Shown piece by piece: positions 1 to 12,390 of a stretch of DNA of 64,000 bases. A program made the translations under genes and the position numbers. The DNA lies in contig NC_092250.1 in assembly GCF_036320965.1 (NCBI RefSeq), positions 18,869,117-18,933,116 of the forward strand, given 5' to 3'. Position 1 is the stretch's first letter; each line of letters starts with the position of its first letter. The notes beneath the pieces are model-generated. The model worked only from the letters and a program-made list of their open reading frames with translations. It was not told where the DNA came from and made no database searches. This DNA comes from Panulirus ornatus (Eukaryota; Arthropoda; Malacostraca; Decapoda; Palinuridae).

Positions 1-594
1 ATGGAAGGCAGGGCTAATTGCTACTGAAGGAATGTGATTAATGATCATGTCGGTGCGTATCACTGAAGGAACATGACTGGGGGGGACCATGATCCTGGTT
101 GGTGCCTGTGCACACCTCTAGCAACTGACAGTGTGTCAGTGTGTTTCATTAACTTGATTGTTTTGGTGATTCGTCTTTACATTTGTTCAATGTGAATGTG
201 TGGTGTGGGCCGTCTGTGTGGCGGAAAAACAGTTTGGCCTTCTGGCTCAGGTTTGATCATGTGTCCTTCCTTGTATGGTGCATTGTGTTCCTTGAGATTC
301 GAGATTCCTTTGCTTTGATATTTTTCCCCTCGTGAGGGCACGGCTCCTTGTTAGCAATGAGAAGTGCACGGCTCCGTGTCAGCACTCAGTAGTTGCTCCG
401 TATGGCACGACAGGCATGGGCGACTCTGATTAGCTGCCCCAGAATGGTAAGATGCAGGGAGGTACAATGAAAATGTAAACATCCGGGTCCCTAACGCCGT
501 CTAACACGTTGCCTGTCGCCGTAAGAAACACATTGGGTTGATCACCGGAGAAATTTAAAAGTTACTTGGACAAGTACCTATAAAGTGGACAGTT

Positions 595-640
595 GGGCCT
601 GCGGGATGCGGTCTCCAACAGCCTGACTGACCAGAGAGGA
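595..640. repeat. Dispersed repeat shared with 22356-22400
   Basis: TCCAACAGCCTGACTGACCA (614-633) is shared exactly with 22374-22393, with similar GGGCCT/GCGG sequence before it. Its nature is unknown; it may be a fragment of a common interspersed repeat. Confidence 0.5.
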
Positions 641-734
641 GGAACACAAGTTTATGACAACTCTACTGATATATATATCCTTAAAGTCATTCTAACATTG
701 TCACTTCTGACACCATGGAAATGTTTCCTCAGGG

Positions 735-991
735 TACGGTAAGGTGCCAGACCCAGCTATAGGGGTAGAAAACCTCCGAAACCACCGTAAGGTATACGTG
801 AAGTGAGGTATGGTCCCAGACCCATCTGTGGGGGTAGCAGACCTCCGGCTCAGGCAAGGTCCCAGACCTAGCTGGTAGGGGTAGAAGACCTCCGACTCAG
901 GCAAGGTCCCAGACCTAGCTGGTAGGGGTAGAAGACCTCCGACTCAGGCAAGGTCCCAGACCTAGCTGGTAGGGGTAGAAGACCTCCGACT
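735..991. repeat. 47-bp minisatellite
   Basis: Three nearly perfect 47-bp units (starts 851, 898, 945) contain CAAGGTCCCAGACCTAGCTG and GGTAGGGGTAGAAGACCTCC. Diverged relatives fill 735-850. The same core occurs at 9160-9365. Confidence 0.85.
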
Positions 992-1975
992 GGAAGTGAC
1001 TGACTGATGGTTGAAGGAATCAGGTGGAAGGGTCGAGAGGAGACTAGTCTATCCATAGACTAAACAAGGAGTATAGAAATACTGTTGGCCTTATAGAACT
1101 CGTGTAGTTAATGCGTAAATAGTGCGTATTGGACCGCACACAATGCGTATTGGACCTGAACCGAGTCTATTGGATCGTAATGGATCGTGCTGAACCTGGC
1201 CACCCATACAGGGGTATGTGGGGCAGCCATCCAGCGTTGCCAACATTGCTGCAGCCCAACACCTGGTCAGTGTCATGTCCTCCTCCGTCTGGCTCTGTTT
1301 TCTCTTCCTTTGTGACTATTTTATTTGTTTCCGTCCGAGCCCCACCTACTTTCTTTCTCTTTCTTTGCTCCTTCCACCACTTCTTCCACCCCTCACTCAT
1401 TATCTCTCTCATTGATCCGCTGTCATCGCTCTCTTGCTCCTCACAACTTATTCTTCGTCCCTCATTGTGGGTCATTTCCTTCTCTCATTCCACTTACGTC
1501 TTTCATCTTCCTCTTCCGCCTTCCTCTCCCTTCCAGAGGTGGAGTATAAGCTCTGTCCTCCGTTGTATCTCGTCTTGAAACCCACACTGCAGGTGGACGA
1601 GGTCCCTTATCTCTTGAGATGAAAACTTTTGGAAATGAATTAAATTCCCCTCCTGTGCATCAGACCTCTCAAGTGGCTCCCTCACTCCACCCCAGCCCTT
1701 TAGATCCTTCAGCGTCAGGATCAATGTTACTTCGTTGAATCTTATGATTATTCATCCTGAAGGCACGCCAGCCTCTTGCATCTTCAGGCCAAGCACCGTC
1801 AGGATGTAGGTCTTGTGTTCTCTATTGATTCTTTATATTCTACAGACGAGTCTCAGGACCTGACGTGGGAAATAGATGAAGGTGTCTATCGAGCACACGG
1901 GGACGACCCCCCTGGTAGGATGGGGTGAACTTTGACGTCACCAGTAGGAGTCGGTTCAAAAGGCTTGCCATCATC

Positions 1976-2040
1976 CTCGAGAGTCGTACCGTCGAGGTCG
2001 TACGGTCGTACTCACTGGTCGTACCGTCGTGCGCGAGGGG
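1976..2040 (+). repeat. Palindromic 21-bp family, short cluster
   Basis: Three imperfect units of the form GGTCGTACCGTCGTGC lie together. The family is described at 44555-44850. Confidence 0.55.
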
Positions 2041-2738
2041 TTGCGATCTGCTCCGTTCGTCCTCATCATCATGCTCGGAGTCGTTCAGCCTCATGTAGGT
2101 AACGGATCCTGCATCCTGCACGACCCCTCTGGGGAATCCTTGAGCCTCGGGGTCCTGCAGCCTCAAGACTCGCTGATCAGATCACTCGACCCACAGGCTC
2201 TCTCGCCTCTCTCGTCCCCTCAGGCTCCGTGTCATATCCTACAGCAGCAGCCTTGGTGTAGTGGACCCGTCTTGTCAATTCTTCAAGCTCATACGTCAAC
2301 CTGTAATCTCTGGAGCTTGTACACCCCATACTCTTTTATTTCGTGGGTTTCTCCTCTGTCTTAAAAGTCACCTCGGTTTCATCTTTCAGTCCGTAAGCTC
2401 ATGAACCCAGTAGACACTTCATTCTATAACCTTTTAGACCCTGCAGCCTGCTGGTGGGCAGGCCTGTTGAGATAAGGTCTAGCCTGGCGTTAAGTGCTGA
2501 AAGGTTAGGATAATGGATGAGGCGGGAGGGGGAACCGTGATGCAAGACTGGGGAAGGGTTTGCTTGCTGCGGCCTTGTGACCGTGGGCCGGGGGATGGTC
2601 ATGGTGGCGAGGTGGTGTTGTGGCCGAAGGACTGTGGGTTGGTGATGATGATGAATGGCAGAGGGAGAAGGAGGTGGGTTGACGATTTTGTTGTGTGTTT
2701 CGTACCATCTTTTTTTTTTCTTAACCTTCCCAAACCCT

Positions 2739-2775
<37 letters not shown>

Positions 2776-3460
2776 CGGGTGTCACTGTCTTCACCTTTTT
2801 TAATCAGTGATCCCCATCATATTTCTCGTGGTCATCATGTCACCGTCTCGTCACGAGGGATAACATGCAGCAGGAGACCACTGGCTCCTGCCGAGGGTGT
2901 TTGTGATCCTGAAAGTGACCAGAGATGTAAGTGGTTTGCGTGGAAGGAGGTGTGATTAGATGGGTGGAATAGGTAGATGCTTTCAGCAGAAGTGCTTGGA
3001 AGTTGTGTACAGCTGTGGAGACCCACAGCACGTCAGTCATGCTCTTCGAAGCGATGGATTTGCCTAGTTTGTCTTCCAGACGCGTTTCTGGTGTTGCCTT
3101 CCAGTATTCATTGGTAGATCACCTTTTGTGATAACAGTCCCGTTCGAGAAAAAGTAAATTGCCTCTTTGGATAGAGTAGAAATATTTACCCACACGTTTG
3201 TATTCCTTTATTTTTAGTGAAATCAGATTGATCCAACCTTAGATCGCTGCCTCGATCAAGATTGTCGAAGCTTTTGATGATATTGATTATATGCATTTTA
3301 TCGCCATCTTAACCTTGTCTCTTCCAGGGTTAAATGAAGGTCTTGTGGTTTGATTAGATTCGTTCCCCGTTCAGCGCTGTTGTCGTGCCTATGGCTTTAA
3401 GACATGTCACCAGGCGATGGCCCAGCCTGGCCTAGTGATTGATTGGCCCGCTAGGATCAG

Positions 3461-3462
<2 letters not shown>

Positions 3463-3525
<63 letters not shown>
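3463..3525. repeat. (GA)n microsatellite
   Basis: Uninterrupted GA dinucleotides. Confidence 0.98.
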
Positions 3526-3530
<5 letters not shown>

Positions 3531-4019
3531 CAGGGGCTATTTGAAGGTCATTGAGGATGGGGAGAAAAGGTCAGACCCTCGAGGGTTGCGAGGGGTCAGG
3601 CTGTGTATATCTGAGGTCCAGGGGTGGCTGTAGTCGTGAGGGCAGGAACAGCTCACTGGAACAGCATTTTGTAAGCACATCCCAGCTGTGCACGTAACCA
3701 AAACCTTTGTTTACATATGAACTGAAGAAACTGATGAGGAAATGATTTGAAGCCGAGAAATAACATTTATCATCGTCTCACTTGCTCTTTTATCGCTTTG
3801 TCTTTTAAAAGTTTAGACGGAGAAATACAGAAGTGATTGTTAACTTTTAAGAAAAAAAAAAAAACGTTGGTGAGAACACGGTAGAAAAGCTTTTAGAAAA
3901 GTTTAAGAAAAAAGAATATGTAATGAGAGGCTGCATGATGGAATATTTACTTGTCAGGTGCGCTGTGTGTTTAAGTGGTGATGTTGTCTCGCAGGTCAGT
4001 GAGGTAGAGATGGTGGGGG

Positions 4020-4141
4020 CTGTTGGCGAGTGTTGGAGGAGCCCAGAGGTAGTGAGGGAGATAAGAAGACGATGGTGGTGCTGTTGGCGAGTGTTGGAGG
4101 AGCGCCGAGGTAGTGAGGGAGATAAGAAGACGATGTTGGTG
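4020..4141. repeat. 61-bp tandem duplication
   Basis: CTGTTGGCGAGTGTTGGAGG starts at 4020 and again at 4081, followed each time by GTAGTGAGGGAGATAAGAAG. Confidence 0.85.
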
Positions 4142-4536
4142 TTGGTGGCGGATGTCGTGCCTGGGTCAGGGAAGATAGGGAGTGGGCTAGAAGAGATGAT
4201 GGTGTCAGGGGTGAAAATAATATTCGGCACACTGAAGATATGACCCTTGTGCCTCGTCAGCCTTGCTGACAATGCCGGGAGTGGATGCACCTGCGCGACG
4301 GAAGCCCCGTCCACGACTCTTTGACACCTGTTAACACCAGCCTCCCTTTGTCTCACTTTGCCACCCAGGACAACGTTGAAGAGCCCCTCGTCTACTGCTC
4401 CCGCCGGAGCCACCTCACCAGCCACCACACCTACGCCATTGTCAATGCAGTTCCACCTCGCATCTAACCCTTATGTCTTACAGGTTGTTCAAGTTCAATA
4501 GACATTCAACCCTGTCCCACCCACTACTCTCTCTCT

Positions 4537-4675
4537 CTCGAGAACGTGGTTTCTGTCTTTATGATTTTTAGAGAACTTGGTTTCTAGTTTCTAGAGAACG
4601 TGGTTTCTGTTTATGATTTTTAGAGAACTTGGTTTCTGTCTTTCTGGTGTTGAGAGAGCGTGGTTTCTGGCCAGC
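4537..4675. repeat. Degenerate ~42-bp repeat (GAGAACGTGGTTTCTG)
   Basis: GAGAACGTGGTTTCTGTCTT, GAGAACTTGGTTTCT and GAGAGCGTGGTTTCTGGCC recur with TTTATGATTTTTA between them. Confidence 0.7.
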
Positions 4676-4820
4676 TTGCCCAGAAACGAGGGTCTTTTTT
4701 TCCTGTTTAGGTTTTTTTCGTGAAGCGTCCTTCATCTTTTAAGTTTAATCTTGGTTCCTCTAACAAACGTGGTTCCCATTATCTGTGGTTTCTTCGGAGC
4801 CGCAGTCATGCTGGCTGACC

Positions 4821-4821
<1 letters not shown>

Positions 4822-4858
<37 letters not shown>
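4822..4858. repeat. (TG)n microsatellite
   Basis: Uninterrupted GT dinucleotides, followed 40 bp later by a 15-base poly-G run (about 4900-4914). Confidence 0.97.
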
Positions 4859-4859
<1 letters not shown>

Positions 4860-5440
4860 TACAACGGGTTAGTGGTGGTGGTGAGGGGGGAGGGGAGCGG
4901 GGGGGGGGGGGGGGGAGTCCAGTGTTGACCAAGGCGATGATGGTTGGTGGCTTTTGTGGTGTCCATCTTGACCTGTGGGTCAACATCGGAGTCTTCGGCT
5001 GGGAGTGACTTCGTGTATAGTGTGTGTGTGTGTTGTGAGGCCGGTGAGTGGAGTGGTCTACTGCGCCCCCCATTGCAACAGGGGGGTCCGTGGAGGTGAG
5101 GCAGGGACGTGCATGGAGGAAGAGGCATCGTGAGTTCCCAAGAACTTCGGGTTGGGAGGGTTGGTGTTGCCTGGCGGTGTAGAGGCAGTGAACACCTTGC
5201 CCTTTGGAGGAACTTGAGGTGGGAGGGAGCGGAGCAGGACTGATCAAAACGATGTTGGAGGAGAAAAAATAATAATGTCTATTGAAAACGCTGTCAAAGA
5301 GGACTGGTGTGTTGTTATTGCTGGGTAGAATAGTCGAGTAATTAATTTATAATTGGCATGTTTCCAGTCACGAGTAAGTGGCCCCCATCTTTTGACTGTG
5401 TGTTTGCGTGTGAGTTCTGGGAGGGGCAGCCCTATTGCAG

Positions 5441-5704
5441 TTGATAAGCCCTCACAGCCATAAATAAGCCCTCACAGCCAAACATAAGCCCTCACCTCCA
5501 TACATAAGCCCTCACATCCATACATAAGGCCTCACATCCATACATAAGCCCTCACATCCATACATAAGCCCTCACATCCATACATAAGCCCTCACAGCCA
5601 TACATAAGCCCTCACGTCCATACATAAGCCCTCACATCCATACATAAGCCCTCACATCCATACATAAGGCCTCACAGCCATACATAAGCCCTCACAGCCA
5701 TACA
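5441..5704. repeat. 20-bp minisatellite, 13 copies
   Basis: The unit TACATAAGCCCTCACATCCA is repeated at exactly 20-bp steps with point variants (AGCC/TCC, AAGG). There are no spacers, so this is not a CRISPR array. Confidence 0.95.
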
Positions 5705-6028
5705 CTGCAGAGGATTCTTCAGGACCTGCAGGATGTGTAGAAGCCAAGCGGGACCGAGAGTGAGTTGGTCTTGGCTTACGAGTAAGACTAGCAGTTTTGG
5801 CTTCCACGTGAAACTTGGGGTCTTAGTCTTCATGTAAGACTTTGATCATGAAATCCACTCACGGCTCGGATCTTGGCTTCCACGTAAGGCTGGAGTCTTG
5901 GCTTCCACGTAAGGCTGGAGTCTTGGCTTCAGCTGCTCCCACCCGCGAGTCATTGTGTTTACAAACATACTTGAGCATTGCGCAATGTTCCGTCGCCGCC
6001 TCAGCCACACTCCCCTCCCCAACCTCCT

Positions 6029-6588
6029 CCAGACCACTACCCCTCCACCTCGCTCCTCCAGGCTACTACCCCTCCACCTCGCTCCTCCAGACCACTACCC
6101 CTCCACCTCGCTCCTCCAGACCACTACCCCTCCACCTCGCTCCTCCAGACCACTACCCCTCCACCTCGCTCCTCCAGACTACTACCCCTCCACCTCACTC
6201 CTCCAGACCACTACCCCTCCACCTCGCTCCTCCAGACCACTACCCCTCCACCTCACTCCTCCAGACTACTACCCCTCCACCTCGCTCCTCCAGACCACTA
6301 CCCCTCCACCTCGCTCCTCCAGACCACTACCCCTCCACCTCGCTCCTCCAGACTACTACCCCTCCACCTCGCTCCTCCATACTACTACCCCTCCACCTCA
6401 CTCCTCTAGACTACTACCCCTCCACCTCACTCCTCCAGACTACTACCCCTCCACCTCTCTCCTCCAGACTACTACCCCTCCACCTCGCTCCTCCATACTA
6501 CTACCCCTCCACCTCACTCCTCTAGACTACTACCCCTCCACCTCGCTCCTCTAGACTACTACCCCTTCACCTCGCTCCTCCAGACTCC
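6029..6588. repeat. 29-bp minisatellite, about 19 copies
   Basis: The unit begins CCAGACCACTACCCCTCCAC and ends CTCGCTCCT. Variants change ACC to ACT and CTCG to CTCA. No stop codon arises in any forward frame, so three long proline/serine-rich frames run through it. Confidence 0.95.
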
Positions 6589-6723
6589 TCAAGGATCATC
6601 TCAGATATCTAAACCTTGTGGGAGAAAAAAAAAACGGAAAACAATAGTGAAAATGCAGAAAATATATGATAATATGCAATGTGTACGTTATTTTGAAATG
6701 AAAGGTTTTTGGTATGAGGCGCG

Positions 6724-6725
<2 letters not shown>

Positions 6726-6786
<61 letters not shown>
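6726..6786. repeat. (CT)n microsatellite
   Basis: Uninterrupted CT dinucleotides. Confidence 0.98.
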
Positions 6787-6788
<2 letters not shown>

Positions 6789-6899
6789 CACATGGCGGTG
6801 AAGGAGCAGATGGTTGCAAATAGGGCCGGTGCTCGTGAGTTCCTTTGACGCTGTCTTGCTCGCGGGTGGGGAAGCAGTTGTGTATAAAAGAAAAGAATT

Positions 6900-7013
6900 A
6901 TTATAATTATTTTCATTGTTATTATTATTATTATCATTTTTATGATGATGATGGTGGTGATGATGATGATGGTGGTGATGATGATGATGATAATGATGAT
7001 AATGATGATTGTT
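6900..7013. repeat. ATT/ATG trinucleotide-rich tract
   Basis: TTATTATTA passes into GATGATGATGGTGGTGATGA-type repeats; imperfect. Confidence 0.9.
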
Positions 7014-7175
7014 ACATGTCGTGTGGTCGTAGCGTGGGGAGGTGTGGCCCCCCGGGTGACGCCCCCCCCAGATGTGCTTGGCTGTGCGTCATCAGCTGTG
7101 CTCAACCTGGTTCTGACGCCGGCTCACGACACCTGCCGGAAACGGCCTGTATGACGCTCCGTACTCACCACACCT

Positions 7176-7255
7176 GCACAGGTGTCGCACGTGGCTGACA
7201 CCTGCACAGGTGTCGCACGTGGCTGACACCTGCACAGGTGTCGCACGTGGCTGAC
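7176..7255. repeat. 28-bp repeat, 3 copies
   Basis: ACCTGCACAGGTGTCGCACG followed by TGGCTGAC is repeated three times. Each unit contains the palindrome ACCTGCACAGGT. Confidence 0.85.
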
Positions 7256-7356
7256 GTAAAGCTTCAGTGAGGCAGGGGACATTTGTATCAAGGAGCGTAT
7301 GCGTCGTCGGTGCTGCCGTGTGCGTAACTTAACGACGGCTGTCGGAACTTATCTCT

Positions 7357-7358
<2 letters not shown>

Positions 7359-7402
<44 letters not shown>
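7359..7402. repeat. (AC)n microsatellite
   Basis: Uninterrupted AC dinucleotides. Confidence 0.98.
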
Positions 7403-7404
<2 letters not shown>

Positions 7405-8204
7405 CGCTGCCGTATGTGTAACTTAGGACGGTTGTCGGGGCTTGTCTCTACCCCCGTTGCTCAGTCTGGTAGGCTTCGAGGTGCGTCTGGTTAATCAAGC
7501 TGTTCGAGGCAGCTTGTCCGGTGCAGTTTTGTGTTTACCTGTCCAGCTATGTTGTGTGTTACGGGGTGTTGTGAAGGTTGTGGGTCGGTTCAATGTTGTT
7601 AGTTTTATAACAAACATTGATTTTTATCAAGTAGACTTGTATGGCTTATTATTTGCATAATGGTTTACTGTAGCTGGTATCCATGTTTAGTTTTGGTTTA
7701 CATTAAGTTAGGAGTTCACATTTCAAAAGATGTTAATGCCAAGACAATATTGTACTATTTGTTGATATTTTCACAACAACTTTCTTTGAATAACTTATTT
7801 ATCTCATGTTTGAAATATGTGTTCATTTGGTTGTTTTATTTATAGTTGGATATCCCTGATTGTGTTCATTGTGAACTAACCGTGTTCTCTCCTTCATCCA
7901 GGTGAGTCCAGTGGGAACCGACTCATGGGGGTAAGACTCATCAACTCAGTGACCTGTGCGGATGGTTGAGTAAGTACCCGCTTATGACTCATTGGGGGAT
8001 TTTGGGAGAAGAGAGGTTGGGATGTGGGGTGGCGTTGGCTGGGTCGGTTGGGAAGTCCAGATATGGGGAGGGGGGAGGATAGCAAGGAGGAAACAAGAGG
8101 GAAAGAGAGGAGAGTCATCTGAGGAGGAGGAGGACCTGGAGTATGACCCATAAAGCTTATTGCTTTTGATGTTGGGTCAGCATGCGACCCCCAGAGGGTG
8201 CCAG

Positions 8205-8205
<1 letters not shown>

Positions 8206-8251
<46 letters not shown>

Positions 8252-8256
8252 CACAC
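8206..8256. repeat. (CA)n microsatellite
   Basis: CA dinucleotides with one slip at the right end. Confidence 0.97.
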
Positions 8257-9159
8257 TAGCTATGTCCGCGTATACGCATCAAAGTAAGCAGGAAAAAAAA
8301 GCAAGAACACTTACCTTGTAGCCCAGGGCGTGCAACACCCGACTCCAAACCCAACACCTCCCTCGCCAATTATATCCTCGTGCGACCCTAAACTCCGCCT
8401 TTGTGAGGGGGGATCTGATTCCCCTCACCCGACCCTCCGACACTGTTTTCACCCACAACAAGGCCCATCGGGGGCGTCCCTGCCAGCCAGCAACACACTG
8501 GGTCTGACCAACCGTTGTTCCCTTATTGGAATCTCGCCGGGAAACCCAAATGACACAACCCGGGCTGTATCGGCTGCTTGCAGGTCGGATTGAAGAACGC
8601 CGTGTCGTGTTGAGCGGATCCCGCTAGTGTTTCAGGGTAGCCCCATCGCCCGAGAGGTTACAGCTAAATGTCAGTACAGGTGACCCTGACCTCCTCGCCC
8701 TGTGTTCTTTGTCAGTGAGCCGCAGTGTTGATAGGAGGGGTGGTCTCCTCTGTCGCCATCTGGGATCCGTGCGCTCCCTCGGGTTGCGACGTTCATATCG
8801 AACTCGGAACGTGAGGACTTAGCGTCCCAAGACATCAAGCAACCCCTTTTTTTTTTTTCTCTTTTTTACCCCCAGGTTAGTTCAGCTGACACTTTTACGT
8901 TAGTTCCCCATCTTATGTTCGTCAGTGGGCACGAGTGTGTCTGTTGTTGTCATGGAGAAGCCTCTGCCTCAGCCGTGCTGGACCTCAAAATCGCCGGTAG
9001 CCAGTAGAGACACTGGACGCTGGGGTAATTTATAAAGGTCCTGGCCAGGTGCCTTGGTAGTAGTGTGTCACACCAGCGTTGATGTGGTGATTCCGTAAGC
9101 CTGCGGGCAGCGGCCTCTGACGGCCTAGTTGATCAAAGGTGCAAGAGCATAGCAGCACG

Positions 9160-9365
9160 GCATAGACCCATCTGTGGGGGTAGAAGACCCGACGCCACTG
9201 TAAGGTATGCGTAAGGCAAGGCCCCAGATCCAGCTGTGGGGGTAGAAGACCCGACGCCATTGTAAGGTATGCGTAAGGCAAGGTCCCAGATCCAGCTGTG
9301 GGGGTATAAGATCTCCGTAGCCATCTTAAGCTAAGGTAGGGTGAGGTAAGGTGCTAGATCGAGCT
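9160..9365. repeat. 62-bp minisatellite related to the 735-991 array
   Basis: Units repeat every 62 bp (CTGTGGGGGTAGAAGACCCG at 9172 and 9234) with AAGGTCCCAGATCCAGCTGT inside. They share the GGGGTAGAAGACC and AAGGTCCCAGA blocks with the array at 735-991. Confidence 0.8.
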
Positions 9366-10019
9366 GTGGAGGTCAGTATGAGAAGTGGAGATTGTTGTTT
9401 ATGGTATGGGTACTCCTCCTGCAGAGAATCAGGGTCACAAGTGCTTCCAGATCTGTAATCATACTCGAGGCAGGATCTGTGTGTCGCCATGAAGGTGAGC
9501 AGAGCTACTCAGGTGTATACATGTAACTACTTGACACCTGGTTTTGTTCCTTTATGTCTTAAGGTGGTGACTGTTTGTTGCCAGTGCCTGTGGTGAGGGC
9601 GGGGGTCACATGATCCTGGGAGATGCGAGAGGCCAGGCAGGCAGCCAGAACCCAGGTTATGTGTTGGAGGTCAGTTTGACCTGGTGGGAGGTGGGAAGGT
9701 CATCTTCGGGTAATCCTGCACCAGGGAGGTGTCACACGAGAGGCCAGGCCTGGGCTCAAGACGGTCGTTGTTTCTTGCTCTTGTGCAGGTGGCGTTGGGA
9801 AGGGGGGGGGGGGGGGCTGAGGGGGGAGAGGGATTTGTACGTAGGAGTCATGCTCTTATGTGGTACCCCAGGGCGGAAGGCCCTCTGAAGACAGCCCCCT
9901 ATACCAGGCGGGTCTTCGCGACAGCAACAGGTCCGTCACTGGCCCATGGTAGACAGTGAGCATCCCCCACACTACCTGGGTCCGGCAGTCTATTCATATG
10001 GACCTCGTCAAGTCATGCC

Positions 10020-10330
10020 AGTTCCTGTAGCGGCGACTGGGCACCGTCGCTACAAGTTTGGATGTGGGAGCTGCCCCGGGTCAGCTCACGTAGGTACAAA
10101 CCTTCCCCCTCCCTCCTCCCATCCCCCCCACGGCTGGACCTGGTACCTTCGCGTCCCCTCTCGGTTCAGGTCCCGTACCCGGCAGTCCTCCGCTGCCGGG
10201 CGGACGTTCAACTCGGTGTTGTCTTAAAAAGAGCCACGACTTAGCGTTGTGACTTCCGGCGAGGAGCGGCGCGAACTTCGTCGTCTTGAGGAACCGGGCC
10301 CGGCCCTGCTTTACATTCCGGACGTAACTT
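10020..10330. promoter_or_regulatory. CpG-rich patch with ETS-like site, weak promoter candidate
   Basis: This patch is locally CpG-dense (CCGCTGCCGGGCGGACG, GGCGAGGAGCGGCGCGAACT) and contains ACTTCCGGC, the reverse of a GCCGGAAGT ETS-type site, at about 10251. No start exon can be attached to it. Confidence 0.15.
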
Positions 10331-10368
10331 GATCTTTCAGCCTGTTTGTTGAAGATCATTAGAAGCTT

Positions 10369-10502
10369 TACTCCTGGGGGACCTGGACATCTTCGCTTTC
10401 ACAGGGGGACCTGGACGTCCTCGCTCCTCCAGTGGAACATGGACGTCCTCGCTCTCAGGGGGACTTGAACGTCCTCGATCTCAGGGGGGTCTGGGCATCT
10501 CC
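10369..10502. repeat. Degenerate 33-bp tandem repeat
   Basis: Four or five loose units of GGGGGACCTGGACGTCCTCG, with CTCTCAG ends and spacing of 30-35 bp. Confidence 0.65.
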
Positions 10503-12205
10503 GTTTTCAGGGAAAGGGATGTGCACCAGTGTTGCATCCGTCCGACGTGGATCACCCCGAGACTCGCTCCGAGCAACTAACCCAACGTTATAACGTGTGG
10601 CGACGACCTTTCCTTCACCGAACACCAGAGTAAAAGTTCCTCCCTCCAGAAAGATGGCAGGCTGGATTCTGCGGACCTAACAAGAGTTGAAGCCTCTGAG
10701 GACGATCTTCAAGGCCCTTGTTAGTCTCCAGAATAGAATGCTGCTATATGGTAACGTCACTTCCTAGGCCGGACGAAATCACGGATCTAGAAAGTATGGA
10801 GACATCTCTGCCGTCCCGTACTGACGTTGTAAAGACTGCGAACCTCCCTCAACACAGACGCCGAGGCTGGGCCGTGTAGAAGGTAGACGGGAGAGGTGTA
10901 TCATAACTTACACGAGAGAAATCGTGGAAGGCATAGTTCACGATCTGCACGCCCTCACATACAACACCCAACCCCCACACCTCGCTAACCTCTTGGGGCC
11001 GGGTGGCTGGGGTTCTCTCCAACCTCTTGGGGCATGGCATGCACACGAAAAAGAGAAAGACTAGGGTGTGCATTGGGAAGGGCGCACGGCTAAACACAGT
11101 GACCCTTGTCGACCCGAGCAATACCAGGCAAAAATCCTGCCAGGCTCACAGCCGTCAGCACTGCTCAGCGTAGCCACTGGACACCAACTCCGCATGTGCA
11201 GGAGACTGCTGCAGTGATAGCTATGGACGTCCTGAAGAACGTAGAAAGATGCTGGTCAGTGTTTGGGCTTTTTCTCATATGGTATGTTCATGGCGGAGGG
11301 TGAATCCTACCGTCCATCACAGATGTTTCATGTCTTCCTCATGTTACATGAACTGTGGTCAGTGTTGCGTCACGCCCTTCACACCACCCGCCCCACCACC
11401 TGCGTCCTACGCCTTTCTCCCCAGGAAATGCCCAGTACTGGAGAAGGATCTCCAGAGTGGTTTGTTATTGTCGTGTAGTCTAACTAGCCTCTTTGGGACC
11501 ACCAGGATCCAGAACTGCTAGGCAGAGTGTCACGTTGTCTCCCTGGCCTTATCCAATAGCCAGTAATCTCCCTCCCTCCCTCCCGGACATTCCCTCTGCC
11601 TTTCCTAGAAACGTCCTTCCCGAGTAACCCTCACGATTACCACACAGGTCACCTCCATCGCTGCTTGGTAATCTTTCCTAATCTTTCGTCTTGTTCGTTG
11701 AATTTTGTCGCACTGCTCCTCCCTCCGTCCCACCCTCCCTACCTTCCTACTACTCCCAAGACATCCTCCTCCCTCTCGAGTCATCCTCGACCCTCCAGCA
11801 CTCGTGCCTGCAGCCCCTCGCCCTCCAAAAGGACTAGTACCTGCCATTCGTCCTACTATGAGGAGGCTGTCATACCTCCAGCTGACACAGATGGAACTCG
11901 AGATCTAGACGTATCTTCCCCGTAACCCGCTCCTGTTCCACTACTCTCCCTTCCTCCTCTACCACGGCCTCTCCCACAGATCAGATTTTCTTTTTCCCCT
12001 CTCTTGCTCACCTGTCACTTCTGTCTGTTAATCTCCGGTACCTCTCACACCGTCTTCCCCCCCCCCCCCCACGTCTGCACCTGTGAATGCTGATAGCACT
12101 TACCTCACATATTCCCTCTCCACTCTCGTCCACTCCTCCATCATTCCAAGCACTCACACACCCACCTGGACCAGCTCAAGCATCCATAAGCACCGGTGGC
12201 AAGGC

Positions 12206-12275
12206 AGTCAGCCCACAGCCAACCCAGCTGTTCATCCTTCCATTGGAACTGGTCGATGAATGGGTACCAGACGTT
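12206..12275 (+). mobile_element. SINE fragment, 3' body only
   Basis: AGTCAGCCCACAGCCAACCC followed by AGCTGTTCATCCTTCCATTG and GGTCGATGAATGGGTACCAG matches the body of the SINE at 20373 and 35165. The tRNA-like head is absent or unrecognisable. Confidence 0.6.
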
Positions 12276-12339
12276 GTTTACATGAAGACGTGATTTGTGT
12301 ACGAGATGAAGAGACGGGGCAACACATGCGCAATTCCCC

Positions 12340-12342
<3 letters not shown>

Positions 12343-12389
<47 letters not shown>
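12343..12389. repeat. (AC)n microsatellite
   Basis: Uninterrupted AC dinucleotides. Confidence 0.98.

Positions 12390-12390
<1 letters not shown>

Larger units (their letters stand above)
1..3460. other. Upstream region, no gene recognised
   Basis: Apart from the 47-bp minisatellite, the short 21-bp-family cluster and a (CAT)n run at 2739-2776, I see only chance frames. Pyrimidine-rich unique sequence at 1300-1550 explains the long serine/phenylalanine frames there. Confidence 0.6.
7403..12340. other. Upstream region, no gene recognised
   Basis: Unique sequence holding the 62-bp minisatellite (9160-9365), a CpG-rich patch (10020-10330) and a degenerate 33-bp repeat. Short poly-G and poly-C runs occur near 9800 and 12058. 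No frame resembles a known protein. Confidence 0.6.

Noticed and set aside
5441..5704. Regularly spaced repeats resembling a CRISPR array
   Set aside because: Units are head-to-tail with no spacers, and the genome is eukaryotic.
5842..6554. Long proline/serine-rich forward frames of about 140-230 codons
   Set aside because: They are produced by the 29-bp minisatellite, which has no stop in any forward frame; no splice signals or non-repeat domain.
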